Source: Butyricicoccus pullicaecorum DSM 23266
Lineage (GTDB): Bacteria > Bacillota > Clostridia > Oscillospirales > Butyricicoccaceae
Direction of reading: 5' to 3'
Assembly (NCBI RefSeq): GCF_900167005.1
Contig: NZ_FUXW01000001.1
Span: 62,001-126,000, forward strand
Length of the DNA: 64,000 nucleotides
Made by a program: the position numbers and the translations under genes. Shown one piece after another: positions 43,471 to 51,683 of the stretch. Numbering within the stretch: position 1 is the first letter of the stretch; every line of letters begins with the position of its first letter. The notes under the pieces were generated by a model. The model worked only from the letters and a program-made list of their open reading frames with translations. It searched no databases and was not told the DNA's origin.

Positions 43471-44607
43471 ATGGCACGAAAAGGAGAAAATATTTACAAA
43501 AGGAAAGACGGCAGATGGGAAGGAAGATACATTAAGTCCCGATCTTCTACAGGCAAAGCCAATTACGGTTATGTTTATGCAAAGTCATATCGAGAAGTCA
43601 AGGCAAAACTTATCAGTCAAAGTTCGTGCACGAGTAATTCTGTCACTGTCGATCCAGAAATTAGCTCAGATCAATTTGAACAGGTTGCTATGGAATGGTT
43701 TCAAGCTATATGTCCTAAAGTGAAGGAATCTACAAGCAACAAATATAGGAATCTTCTCAGCTCGTATATACTTCCTGTGTTCGGAAGCAAACAATTGCGT
43801 GATATAACACACGAGTTTATTGAAACGCAGTGTAATTTTTTCCTTGTTTCTGGTGGATTAAAGGAGAATGGACTTTCCTCTAAAACTGTTTCAGATATTT
43901 TATCTCTAATTCGAAATGTCTTACAATTTGCCACCCGAAACGGGAAAGCCATTTCTTGTGACGCACGATCTATACAGATAAAACGTCAAACGAAGGAAAT
44001 GAGAGTTTTGAGTCGTGCTGAACAGGAAAAATTATGCCAATACTTGTATTCTAATCTTGATTCCTGCAATATTGGTATATTAGTATGTTTATTCACTGGT
44101 CTCAGAGTAGGTGAAATTTGTGCGTTACGATGGGAAGATGTTTCATTCTCAGATTACACAATCCACGTGCATCAAACGCTCCAGAGAATCCAAGATAGAA
44201 CCAACAGTGAATACAAGACAAGGATTGTTGTTACCACACCAAAAAGTGCTTGCTCCATCCGTACTATTCCAGTACCCCATGGCTTAATGACTATTCTTAC
44301 AGCACACAAAGCTTCTTCTACTGGCTACATCCTAACCAATAGCGATCAGAATCCATTAGAACCAAGAACCATGCAAAATCATTTTAAGAAGGTATTGAAA
44401 AACAGCGGAATCACCTCCGCAAATTATCACTCGTTACGTCATACATTTGCTACAAGGTGCATAGAGCTTGGATTCGATGTAAAAAGTCTCAGCGAAATAT
44501 TGGGTCATGCCAGCGTGAATATTACAATGAATCGCTATGTACACCCATCCATGGATTTAAAAAGAGAAAATATGCAACGGCTTTCTGATTTATTAGCCGT
44601 CAAATAA
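43471..44607 (+). CDS. Tyrosine recombinase (invertase/integrase) inside the invertible segment
   Basis: About 378 aa. AAGGAGGTG lies six bases before ATG 43471; the ORF could begin at TTG 43453 but that overlaps the ribosome site. N-terminal AP2-like arm-binding strand region (KRKDGRWEGRYI), core-binding domain, then catalytic residues: Arg in TGLRVGEICALRW, HSLRHTF, LGHASVNITMNRYVH with the Tyr nucleophile. It is of a different branch from the three Tn916-type integrases in the window. Because it lies wholly between perfect inverted copies of a core-like site and has no excisionase next to it, it most likely inverts its own DNA segment. Confidence 0.88.
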   Translation: MARKGENIYKRKDGRWEGRYIKSRSSTGKANYGYVYAKSYREVKAKLISQSSCTSNSVTVDPEISSDQFEQVAMEWFQAICPKVKESTSNKYRNLLSSYILPVFGSKQLRDITHEFIETQCNFFLVSGGLKENGLSSKTVSDILSLIRNVLQFATRNGKAISCDARSIQIKRQTKEMRVLSRAEQEKLCQYLYSNLDSCNIGILVCLFTGLRVGEICALRWEDVSFSDYTIHVHQTLQRIQDRTNSEYKTRIVVTTPKSACSIRTIPVPHGLMTILTAHKASSTGYILTNSDQNPLEPRTMQNHFKKVLKNSGITSANYHSLRHTFATRCIELGFDVKSLSEILGHASVNITMNRYVHPSMDLKRENMQRLSDLLAVK

Positions 44608-44613
44608 ATTGTC

Positions 44614-44662
44614 AACACCGTCAAATAATGCTGAGTTTTCAGTGTTTGGCGGTGTTTTTTCG
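44614..44662 (+). terminator. Terminator after the recombinase, inside the segment
   Basis: AACACCGTCAAA pairs with TTTGGCGGTGTT (one G-U), followed by TTTT. It prevents read-through from the recombinase gene into the XRE gene in the present orientation. Confidence 0.8.
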
Positions 44663-44683
44663 TGGAGTAATGTACTCTACGAA
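44659..44683 (+). repeat. Right 25-bp inverted repeat of the invertible segment
   Basis: Begins TTCGTGGAGTA and ends TACTCTACGAA, exact reverse complement of 43273-43297. It lies 12 bp before the ribosome site of the XRE gene. Confidence 0.92.
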
Positions 44684-44707
44684 AGAGTATACCCAGGAGG
44701 AGATTTA

Positions 44708-45025
44708 TTGATTCAATTTGTAGGGCGAGATGCTTATAAGCAGTTTTGGAATTTTAGTAAAGATGAGAAAGAGAACTTGGCCACTCAATTGGCGATTGAG
44801 TTACCCGCACTCAGAGGAAAAGTTGGTGCATCACAAGAAGAAATTGCTTCGGCTGTTGGTATTTCACGACAAACTTATAGTGCCTACGAAAATCGGACAC
44901 GCCCAATTCCATGGAGTTTATATCTAGCACTATTGTTTTATTTTGATTACATTCCAAGTACACATTATATGATTCGCCAGCTTGAATTATTCCCAAATGA
45001 AAGAAGTTATGGAAATAAGACTTAG
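44708..45025 (+). CDS. XRE-like HTH regulator, predicted target of the promoter switch
   Basis: About 105 aa. TTG start at 44708 is seven bases after AGGAGG; the frame is open further upstream into the inverted repeat but without ribosome site. A helical N-terminus is followed by a Cro/C1-type domain (LRGKVGASQEEIASAVGISRQTYSAYENRTRPIPW). No promoter is visible between the upstream terminator and this start, so it should be silent in the present orientation. It is the last gene before the erm(B) cassette and no terminator lies between them. Confidence 0.82.
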   Translation: MIQFVGRDAYKQFWNFSKDEKENLATQLAIELPALRGKVGASQEEIASAVGISRQTYSAYENRTRPIPWSLYLALLFYFDYIPSTHYMIRQLELFPNERSYGNKT

Positions 45026-45132
45026 AAGCAAACTTAAGAGTGTGTTGATAGTGCAGTATCTTAAAATTTTGTATAATAGGAATTGAAGTTAAATTAGATG
45101 CTAAAAATTTGTAATTAAGAAGGAGTGATTAC

Positions 45133-45870
45133 ATGAACAAAAATATAAAATATTCTCAAAACTTTTTAACGAGTGAAAAAGTACTCAACCAAATAATAAA
45201 ACAATTGAATTTAAAAGAAACCGATACCGTTTACGAAATTGGAACAGGTAAAGGGCATTTAACGACGAAACTGGCTAAAATAAGTAAACAGGTAACGTCT
45301 ATTGAATTAGACAGTCATCTATTCAACTTATCGTCAGAAAAATTAAAACTGAATACTCGTGTCACTTTAATTCACCAAGATATTCTACAGTTTCAATTCC
45401 CTAACAAACAGAGGTATAAAATTGTTGGGAGTATTCCTTACCATTTAAGCACACAAATTATTAAAAAAGTGGTTTTTGAAAGCCATGCGTCTGACATCTA
45501 TCTGATTGTTGAAGAAGGATTCTACAAGCGTACCTTGGATATTCACCGAACACTAGGGTTGCTCTTGCACACTCAAGTCTCGATTCAGCAATTGCTTAAG
45601 CTGCCAGCGGAATGCTTTCATCCTAAACCAAAAGTAAACAGTGTCTTAATAAAACTTACCCGCCATACCACAGATGTTCCAGATAAATATTGGAAGCTAT
45701 ATACGTACTTTGTTTCAAAATGGGTCAATCGAGAATATCGTCAACTGTTTACTAAAAATCAGTTTCATCAAGCAATGAAACACGCCAAAGTAAACAATTT
45801 AAGTACCGTTACTTATGAGCAAGTATTGTCTATTTTTAATAGTTATCTATTATTTAACGGGAGGAAATAA
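45133..45870 (+). CDS. erm(B): 23S rRNA (adenine(2058)-N6)-methyltransferase Erm(B)
   Basis: 245 aa, recognised with confidence as Erm(B). It dimethylates A2058 of 23S rRNA and gives macrolide, lincosamide and streptogramin B resistance. SAM-binding motif [10 protein letters not shown] at residues 36-45 and catalytic SIPYHLST near 101. GAAGGAG precedes the ATG. The 107 bp upstream hold a TATAAT box (45073-45078) but no macrolide-responsive leader peptide of the usual 27 codons, only a 6-codon frame (MLKICN, 45098-45118), so expression is probably constitutive. Composition is clearly more AT-rich than blocks A-C. Confidence 0.97.
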
Positions 45871-45874
45871 TTCT

Positions 45875-46006
45875 ATGAGTCGCTTTTGTAAATTTGGAAA
45901 GTTACACGTTACTAAAGGGAATGTAGATAAATTATTAGGTATACTACTGACAGCTTCCAAGGAGCTAAAGAGGTCCCTAGCGCCTACGGGGAATTTGTAT
46001 CGATAA
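45875..46006 (+). CDS. 43-aa ORF that follows erm(B)
   Basis: ATG five bases after the erm(B) stop, with GGGAGG upstream. MSRFCKFGKLHVTKGNVDK and a Lys-rich helix follow. The same short ORF habitually trails erm(B) in Inc18-type plasmids and transposons. Its end runs into the inverted repeat of a Tn917-like terminus, so it is probably a truncated gene rather than a complete functional one. Confidence 0.6.
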   Translation: MSRFCKFGKLHVTKGNVDKLLGILLTASKELKRSLAPTGNLYR

Positions 46007-46040
46007 GGGGTACAAATTCCCACTAAGCGCTCGGGACCCC
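45970..46040. mobile_element. Two abutting Tn917-like terminal repeats (collapsed transposon ends)
   Basis: The left half reads GAGGTCCCTAGCGCCTACGG... and the right half, reverse-complemented, GGGGTCCCGAGCGCTTAGTG.... Both continue with GGGAATTTGTA, so they meet as an inverted repeat around TCGATAAGGGG. I recall Tn917-type Tn3-family ends beginning GGGGTCCCGAGCGC. This looks like both ends of such an element fused after loss of the interior. Confidence 0.55.
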
Positions 46041-46300
46041 TTGTAGGAAAATGTCCTAAGTGTGGCAACAATATTGTATTAAAAAAATCGTTTTATGGTT
46101 GTTCAAATTATCCTGAATGTACCTTCACTTTAGCTGAACATTTTAGAAAGAAAAAACTCACCAAAACAAATGTAAAAGAATTACTAGAGGGAAAAGAAAC
46201 CCTGGTAAAAGGAATCAAAACGAAAGATAGAAAGTCCTACAATGCCGTTGTAAAAATCGGAGAAAAGGGATATATTGATTTTATCTCTTTTTCAAAATAA
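46041..46300 (+). pseudogene. 3' fragment of a plasmid topoisomerase gene
   Basis: Open frame (no start) encoding LVGKCPKCGNNIVLKKSF, CSNYPECTFTLAEHF and a basic tail to the stop at 46298-46300. The Cys4 zinc-finger end matches the C-terminus of type IA topoisomerases carried by Inc18/pSM19035-like plasmids. The rest of the gene is missing, cut at the Tn917-like repeat. Confidence 0.75.
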
Positions 46301-46334
46301 GCATAAAAGCCCTTTAAAGAGGGCTTTTATATAT

Positions 46335-46398
46335 TAATCACAAATCACTTATCACAAATCACAAGTGATTAATCACAAATCACTTGTGATTTGTGATT
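46335..46398. promoter_or_regulatory. Omega-binding heptad array upstream of delta (parS-like)
   Basis: Consecutive 7-bp units of the type ATCACAA / TTGTGAT in direct and inverted orientation, as at the delta, omega and copS promoters of pSM19035, where omega protein binds. It serves as promoter operator and partition site. Confidence 0.85.
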
Positions 46399-46444
46399 CC
46401 TAATGATACAATATTACTATACAAAAAAAGAATGGGGCGTAGTT

Positions 46445-47299
46445 ATGGAGAAGGAAGAACTCAAAATACTTGAAGAATTAAGACGTATTTTAAACAGTAA
46501 AAATGAAGCGATTGTTATCTTAAACAATTATTTTAAAGGTGGTGTTGGAAAGTCAAAATTATCGACTATGTTTGCTTACTTGACAGACAAATTTAATTTA
46601 AAAGTTTTAATGATCGATAAGGACTTACAAGCAACATTGACAAAAGACTTAGCAAAAACATTTAAGGTAGAATTGCCACGTGTTAATTTTTATGAAGGAC
46701 TGAAAAATGGAAACTTGGCTTCTTCTATTGTTCATTTGACTGATAATTTAGACTTGATCCCTGGCACGTTTGATTTGATGTTACTGCCAAAATTAACTCG
46801 CTCATGGACTTTTGAAAATGAAAGTAGATTGCTTGCTACTCTTTTAGCACCTTTAAAAAGTGACTATGATCTCATTATTATTGATACTGTACCAACGCCA
46901 AGCGTTTATACAAATAATGCAATCGTGGCAAGTGATTACGTTATGATCCCTTTACAAGCAGAAGAAGAAAGTACAAACAACATTCAAAACTATATTTCCT
47001 ATTTGATTGATTTACAAGAACAGTTTAACCCTGGACTAGATATGATCGGTTTTGTTCCTTATTTAGTTGATACGGACAGCGCAACGATAAAATCAAACCT
47101 GGAAGAACTGTACAAGCAACATAAAGAAGATAACTTGGTTTTCCAAAATATTATCAAGCGAAGTAATAAAGTAAGTACCTGGTCTAAAAACGGAATTACA
47201 GAACACAAAGGCTATGACAAAAAAGTTTTATCCATGTATGAGAACGTATTTTTTGAAATGCTTGAGCGAATCATTCAATTAGAAAACGAAAAAGAATAG
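46445..47299 (+). CDS. ParA-type partition ATPase delta
   Basis: 284 aa from ATG 46445, the length of pSM19035 delta; an upstream ATG at 46403 lies in the promoter. Deviant Walker A KGGVGKSK near residue 31, Walker A-prime/B region LMIDKDLQATLT and LIIIDTVPTPS. It works with omega and the heptad sites to position plasmid or element copies. On a chromosome it may help retain an excised circle. Confidence 0.93.
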   Translation: MEKEELKILEELRRILNSKNEAIVILNNYFKGGVGKSKLSTMFAYLTDKFNLKVLMIDKDLQATLTKDLAKTFKVELPRVNFYEGLKNGNLASSIVHLTDNLDLIPGTFDLMLLPKLTRSWTFENESRLLATLLAPLKSDYDLIIIDTVPTPSVYTNNAIVASDYVMIPLQAEEESTNNIQNYISYLIDLQEQFNPGLDMIGFVPYLVDTDSATIKSNLEELYKQHKEDNLVFQNIIKRSNKVSTWSKNGITEHKGYDKKVLSMYENVFFEMLERIIQLENEKE

Positions 47300-47300
47300 A

Positions 47301-47350
47301 ATCACAAATCACAAGTGATTAATCACAAATCACTTGTGATTTGTGATTGT
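47301..47350. promoter_or_regulatory. Omega-binding heptad array upstream of omega
   Basis: Second array of ATCACAA / TTGTGAT heptads, preceding the omega-epsilon operon, followed by a TGATAAAAT-type -10 region. Confidence 0.85.
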
Positions 47351-47390
47351 TGATGATAAAATAAGAATAAGAAGAAATAGAAAGAAGTGA

Positions 47391-47606
47391 GTGATTGTGG
47401 GAAATTTAGGCGCACAAAAAGCAAAACGAAATGATACACCAATCAGTGCAAAAAAAGATATAATGGGAGATAAGACGGTTCGTGTTCGTGCTGACTTGCA
47501 CCATATCATAAAAATCGAAACAGCAAAGAATGGCGGAAACGTAAAAGAAGTTATGGATCAAGCCTTAGAAGAATATATACGGAAATATTTACCTGACAAA
47601 CTTTAA
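47391..47606 (+). CDS. Omega ribbon-helix-helix regulator
   Basis: 71 aa with GTG start, matching pSM19035 omega. The strand KTVRVRADLHHIIKIET binds DNA heptads, and the helices NGGNVKEVMDQALEEYI dimerize. It represses delta, its own operon and copy-control genes and is the ParB-like centromere binder. GAAGTGAG lies before the start. Confidence 0.93.
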   Translation: MIVGNLGAQKAKRNDTPISAKKDIMGDKTVRVRADLHHIIKIETAKNGGNVKEVMDQALEEYIRKYLPDKL

Positions 47607-47622
47607 AAGGAGTGAAAATGAA

Positions 47623-47895
47623 ATGGCAGTTACGTATGAAAAAACATTTGAAATAGAGATCATTAACGAATTATCGGCAAGCGTTTATAATCGAGTATTA
47701 AACTATGTTTTGAACCATGAATTAAATAAAAATGACTCTCAATTATTGGAAGTCAATTTATTAAACCAATTAAAGCTTGCAAAACGTGTAAATCTTTTTG
47801 ATTATTCTTTAGAAGAATTACAAGCCGTTCATGAGTATTGGCGGTCAATGAATCGTTACTCAAAACAAGTTTTGAATAAAGAGAAAGTGGCTTAA
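47623..47895 (+). CDS. Epsilon antitoxin
   Basis: 90 aa, a three-helix protein identical in pattern to pSM19035 epsilon (FEIEIINELSASVYNRVLNYV...). It neutralizes zeta by blocking its ATP/GTP site. It follows omega by 16 bp (AAAGGAG). Its toxin partner is destroyed here, so this is an orphan antitoxin. Confidence 0.92.
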   Translation: MAVTYEKTFEIEIINELSASVYNRVLNYVLNHELNKNDSQLLEVNLLNQLKLAKRVNLFDYSLEELQAVHEYWRSMNRYSKQVLNKEKVA

Positions 47896-47896
47896 T

Positions 47897-48045
47897 ATGG
47901 CAAATATAGTCAATTTTACTGACAAACAGTTTGAGAATCGCTTAAATGATAATTTAGAAGAATTGGTTCAAGTAAAAAAGCGGTTGAATCGCCAACCGCT
48001 TTTTTACTTGGTGGGCAATCAGGGTCAGGGAAAACCAGTTTGCGA
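47897..48045 (+). pseudogene. Zeta toxin, N-terminal fragment (frameshifted)
   Basis: Starts as zeta ([20 protein letters not shown]) directly after epsilon. One base is missing near 47979 in the AAAAAAGCGG run. In the shifted frame the normal sequence resumes with [16 protein letters not shown], the Walker A of this UDP-GlcNAc kinase toxin, and then ends at about 48040 where unrelated DNA begins. The C-terminal end of the gene is found at 48.94-49.24 kb. Confidence 0.88.
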
Positions 48046-48105
48046 AGAAGATGATTGAGCAGGCAGGAACAAAGTGATAAATTCAAATTGTGAGGGAAAA
48101 TACAG

Positions 48106-48651
48106 ATGAATCAAGGAAGAATTATTGTGATTACAGGCTCACCGGGGACAGGAAAAACAACAACTGCGTCAATTGTCGCAAAGGAATCAGATATGGATAA
48201 ATCAGTGCATATGCACACCGATGACTTTTTTCATTACTTAAGCAAAGGCGCAATACCACCACATTTGCCAGAATCCAACAAGCAAAATCTGGTTGTCATT
48301 GAAGCCTTTTTAGAAGCTGCAAAGCGATATGCTCGTGGCGGATATGATGTAATTGTAGATGGGATTGTCGGGCCATGGTTTTTGGAGCCATGGAAAGCTC
48401 TTGCCCAAGAAGATTACGAGGTACACTATATTGTATTAAGAGCGAGTAAAAAAGAAACTATGAAGCGAGCTGTGGAACGCTCAAAATTAGATAGAAAAAC
48501 AAATATTGAATTAGTGGAAACAATGTGGGAGCAATTTTCCGGTTTGGGGATATATGAATCAAATGTCATAGACACAACTACATTCACAATTAAAGATACG
48601 GTTTCCGCAATAAAAGAAAGAGTTGCATGTGGGACGTCTTTACTATCTTAG
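48106..48651 (+). CDS. P-loop kinase of unknown substrate (AAA/chloramphenicol phosphotransferase-like)
   Basis: 181 aa. Walker A ITGSPGTGKTTT at residues 8-19, a DDFFHYL segment near 38 that may act as lid or substrate site, and DVIVDGIVGPWFL near 85 as the Walker B-like strand. Similar small kinases accompany erm(B) or cfr genes in Gram-positive elements, and some relatives phosphorylate antibiotics or sugars, but no substrate is known for this one. It was inserted into the zeta gene, replacing its middle. Confidence 0.8.
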   Translation: MNQGRIIVITGSPGTGKTTTASIVAKESDMDKSVHMHTDDFFHYLSKGAIPPHLPESNKQNLVVIEAFLEAAKRYARGGYDVIVDGIVGPWFLEPWKALAQEDYEVHYIVLRASKKETMKRAVERSKLDRKTNIELVETMWEQFSGLGIYESNVIDTTTFTIKDTVSAIKERVACGTSLLS

Positions 48652-48940
48652 ACATTCCCATTTGTCAGGAAGATAGCAAAGCCAGCCGAGCCAGTCAACG
48701 GTCAAGATGAACGGCGCATTTCATGCGCCGCCGTTGACAGTCACGCCCGTCTTTGCTAAAAAGTAATCAAGGCGGGAAAGCCCTAAAATGGCTTCCCGCC
48801 CATTTCAATTTTTAGAAAAGAAACGCTCCAAAATCAGAAAGAGAGCGTCCAAGCACTTTGAGGGATTGGCCGCCTTGTCCACCCATTCAGCGGGACAGCG
48901 GGCGGAGGTCAAGGCCGGGTGTAAACCCGTTCATTTCAGC
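48652..48940. other. Foreign DNA between kinase and zeta 3' end, with a strong hairpin
   Basis: No convincing gene; short open frames here look like remnants. GTCAACGG/CCGTTGAC with inner GGCGCAT/ATGCGCC (about 48697-48742) is a strong hairpin that could be part of an oriT or a terminator. A second one is GGCGGGAA/TTCCCGCC (about 48771-48801). Confidence 0.5.
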
Positions 48941-49241
48941 TTAGAAACCCTTCATAAAACGGGCTTATTTAGCGATATAAGGCTTTATAATAGAGAAGGA
49001 GTGAAACTTCTATTCAAGTTTAGAAACGCCTTCCATTAGTCCGAAAGAGACCTTAGAAAGAGAATTAAATCGTAAAGTATCAGGGAAAGAAATTCAACCG
49101 ACTTTGGAGAGAATAGAGCAAAAAATGGTTCAAAATCAACACCAAGAAACCCCTGAATTTAAAGCAATTCAACAAAAATTGGAAAGCTTGCAGCTACCTA
49201 CACCACCAATACCCAAAACACCTAAACTTCCAGGACTTTAA
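48941..49241 (+). pseudogene. Zeta toxin, C-terminal fragment (frameshifted)
   Basis: Begins inside [20 protein letters not shown], the C-terminal third of zeta. An extra C near 49012 shifts the frame, after which [18 protein letters not shown] and [10 protein letters not shown]-like sequence ([13 protein letters not shown]) continue to the stop at 49241. With the N-terminal fragment it shows replacement of about 160 codons by about 0.9 kb of other DNA. Confidence 0.85.
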
Positions 49242-49257
49242 ACCTTAAAAAAGGAAA

Positions 49258-49295
49258 AGAGTAGTTACCAAAAAACGGTAACTACTCTTTTTTTA
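49258..49295 (+). terminator. Terminator of the omega-epsilon-zeta operon
   Basis: AGAGTAGTTACC pairs with GGTAACTACTCT, loop AAAAAAC, then TTTTTTTA. Confidence 0.9.
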
Positions 49296-49744
49296 TAAAA
49301 ACCTTTCCTCATGTTTGAAAAGCTGATCGAGAAATAAAGCACACAACGGTATTCTTTCTTTTTTCAGTTGGTACATTTTGCAGTCTGTAACGTGTCATTT
49401 ACTGTTTGTTACCTTAACATATCCAGTCGAAAACACAAGGGTATATAAACGAGCAAGCTCGCCCTTGTGTTTTCTTTGTGTCTATGTTGCGTTCTCGTCA
49501 CAGCAAACGACACGAACACACTGGCGAAAATGAACCAACAAAACGAAAAAAGAAAGGAGCGTATACTTCACAGACGGTGTTAAGGATACTTACCAGATGA
49601 AACCGTACATTGCACCGACCGCTGCTGAGTTGGAACAATTTCTTTCCTCTCTAAATTAAATCTTGCCGAAGCAGTGATGTGTCAGACTTTCCTGACACAT
49701 CGCCGCTTTGCACTTCACAAAATCCGCTGCCAGGAGGTGATGAA
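49296..49744. other. Intergenic junction region, with hairpin and possible short ORF
   Basis: The AT-rich cassette ends here and block D begins. AAAACACAAGGG pairs with CCCTTGTGTTTT at 49430-49473. A frame ending at 49659 encodes MKPYIAPTAAELEQFLSSLN (from ATG 49597) and is open further upstream without a clear start; it resembles the C-terminus of a small secreted-peptide precursor, but this is weak. The AGGAGGTGATG before 49745 is the ribosome site of the first effector. Confidence 0.4.
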
Positions 49745-50614
49745 ATGAGTATGGTAAATGCTGACTCCGTTCAGCTATTCGCAATGCTGAAAAAAATGCA
49801 GGATTCCATTTCCTCCATCGAAACTACCAAAAAATCTGTAAAGATGAAATATGAACAGTTAGGTGCTGGATGGCAAGATAAAAAATACAACGAGTTGGGC
49901 GTGGTTGTAAGAGACTGCAACAAGGCTCTCAATGACATATTGGTAATTATGCTTCAAGCAGAAAAATATGTGGCTTTACTCGCCAAGAGCCTTAGTGAAT
50001 ACGAAAGTGTTCAACTAGGATCTACAAATGGAATATCTGCAAGCACACCTCAGACCAGTAGTTTTGCTGTTACACCATCAAGTGCAGATACAACCACCTT
50101 TGAGTCAAATACCTTTGGTTCTAATCTTGCATTTGTTCAAGACAGACTATCAGCTGAACGATATTTTTCCCGTGGAAATCACTATGAAGAATATCGAGAT
50201 TATTGGGAGAACGGGAACTATACCTTTTCTCGAAATGAAAATCCAGAACTCGTATACGTTAGAGCAAGGGATATTGAAGGAGTTTATCTCAGTGACCGAG
50301 AACTTGGGAACCCGGAAGGATTTTGGACACGGAATGGTCGAGAGGGATGGTCGAGAGAAAACATTCTAAGGCGAGCTTCGCACATCCAAGATGTTCGTCA
50401 AAATACTGAGTCAGGAATGTCTTTGGATGAGCTTTCACAAAACCCAGTGTTAGATGATACCATTCGTAGCTATTACAATAATCCTGTCCAGGTTGCGCAG
50501 GTAGGTTCTTATTATGTATTTCAGAGTGATGGGCGACATCGAACACTTGCAGCTCAATCGCTTGATACATATATCCCGGTTTTAGTAACAGGTAGCTACA
50601 CTCGAAATGATTAA
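49745..50614 (+). CDS. WXG100-like polymorphic effector with ParB-like C-terminal domain
   Basis: About 289 aa. Residues 1-90 form a helical hairpin of WXG100/LXG type (SSIETTKKSVKMKYEQLG, turn with GWQDKKYNEL, second helix to YESVQ). A Ser/Thr-rich linker follows. The C-terminal 150 residues contain VYVRARDIEGVYLSDRE and YVFQSDGRHRTLAAQSL, which resembles the ParB/Srx nuclease-like fold (GxHRxxAA motif). Such N-termini target proteins to type VII secretion. The ATG at 49745 is preceded by AGGAGGTGATG. The next gene has a nearly identical N-terminal domain and an unrelated C-terminus, the mark of polymorphic toxins. Confidence 0.78.
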   Translation: MSMVNADSVQLFAMLKKMQDSISSIETTKKSVKMKYEQLGAGWQDKKYNELGVVVRDCNKALNDILVIMLQAEKYVALLAKSLSEYESVQLGSTNGISASTPQTSSFAVTPSSADTTTFESNTFGSNLAFVQDRLSAERYFSRGNHYEEYRDYWENGNYTFSRNENPELVYVRARDIEGVYLSDRELGNPEGFWTRNGREGWSRENILRRASHIQDVRQNTESGMSLDELSQNPVLDDTIRSYYNNPVQVAQVGSYYVFQSDGRHRTLAAQSLDTYIPVLVTGSYTRND

Positions 50615-50633
50615 CAAATGAGGAGGTGAGTGT

Positions 50634-51674
50634 TTGAGCAACGTAAATGCTGATGCAACTCAATTACTGACAATACTGAAAAATATGCGGACCTCCATTT
50701 CTTCTATCGAAACTACAAGAAGTTCTGTGAAGATGAAATATCAGCAATTGGGAATTGGATGGAATGACAAGAAGTACGATGAGCTGGGAACTATCGTAAA
50801 AGATTGCAACAAAGCCCTGAATGATATTTTACAGATTATGCTTCAGGCCGAAAAATACGTTGCTTCACTTGCCAAAAGTGTACAAGAATATGATAATGTT
50901 AATTTGGACACTCCTTCTGCACGAAATTCTTTCCTCCAGGGTCTGCAAACACCTAATGTTGGTAATTCGTCTTATCAGTATTGCCTTGGCGTGCTAACCC
51001 AAGGTAGCACACCAGACGGATATATCGCTGTTATATCACAACGCCATGAAAATGCAGAGCAGAATGTCAGAGAAGTGTTTGACCATTTCGCTGGTAAACT
51101 GATGATACAAGATTCTGAATATCCACCGGATCAGACAGCACATTACTCACCGGGAAATTATATAGGGCATTCACGAGGAGTCTACTACAATGCAGCTTCT
51201 GATATGACAAATCCAAGAGGTGCAGGAACAACTTATTTCCACGAGCTTGCTCACATGATCGACCATGCTTCGTGCAACTATCGGAGCAATCTATCCAATA
51301 CTCCAGAATTTGCTGAGGCACTGGTTGAGGACGGACAAAGAATCCTGAGCTTATATAACAATCTTCCAGTGGAAAAGCAAACTGCTTTTCTGACCCGTAT
51401 TAGGCAGGATTCAGCTCACTCCTTCTCGGACTTAATTGATGCGACAACAAATGGTCAATTGCACGGAAATTATGGTCACTCAAGGAACTATTGGACGAGA
51501 CCGGGCAATCTACAAGCAGAAGCCTTTGCCCACTTTTTTGAAGCGTCTATGGGAGACCAAGGCAAATTAGAGCTATTAGCAAATTTCTTTCCTACAGCGT
51601 TTGGTATTTTTTCTTCAATGATTGATTCTATTAGACCAGATAATCATGTTAGGGTCTTGAGCAGAGAAAGGTAG
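50634..51674 (+). CDS. WXG100-like polymorphic effector with zinc-metallopeptidase domain
   Basis: 346 aa with TTG start after AGGAGGTGAG. Residues 1-90 repeat the hairpin domain of the previous protein (GIGWNDKKYDEL, KDCNKALNDIL shared). The C-terminal region carries the metal motif YFHELAHMIDHA near residue 203 (HExxH...H) and a third-ligand helix near 295 (AEAFAHFFEAS). This would be the toxic protease. No type VII ATPase gene is in the window, so export needs chromosomal machinery. It is 19 bp after the ParB-like effector and is followed by small genes that could include its immunity protein. Confidence 0.82.
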   Translation: MSNVNADATQLLTILKNMRTSISSIETTRSSVKMKYQQLGIGWNDKKYDELGTIVKDCNKALNDILQIMLQAEKYVASLAKSVQEYDNVNLDTPSARNSFLQGLQTPNVGNSSYQYCLGVLTQGSTPDGYIAVISQRHENAEQNVREVFDHFAGKLMIQDSEYPPDQTAHYSPGNYIGHSRGVYYNAASDMTNPRGAGTTYFHELAHMIDHASCNYRSNLSNTPEFAEALVEDGQRILSLYNNLPVEKQTAFLTRIRQDSAHSFSDLIDATTNGQLHGNYGHSRNYWTRPGNLQAEAFAHFFEASMGDQGKLELLANFFPTAFGIFSSMIDSIRPDNHVRVLSRER

Positions 51675-51683
51675 GTGCATACA

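Noticed and set aside
46335-46398. Short-repeat CRISPR or phase-variable microsatellite
   Set aside because: The 7-bp units are the known omega-binding heptads next to delta and omega.
48788-49039. 83-aa frame downstream of the kinase gene
   Set aside because: Its C-terminal half is a frameshifted piece of zeta toxin and its N-terminal half is foreign DNA; treated as a chimeric remnant.
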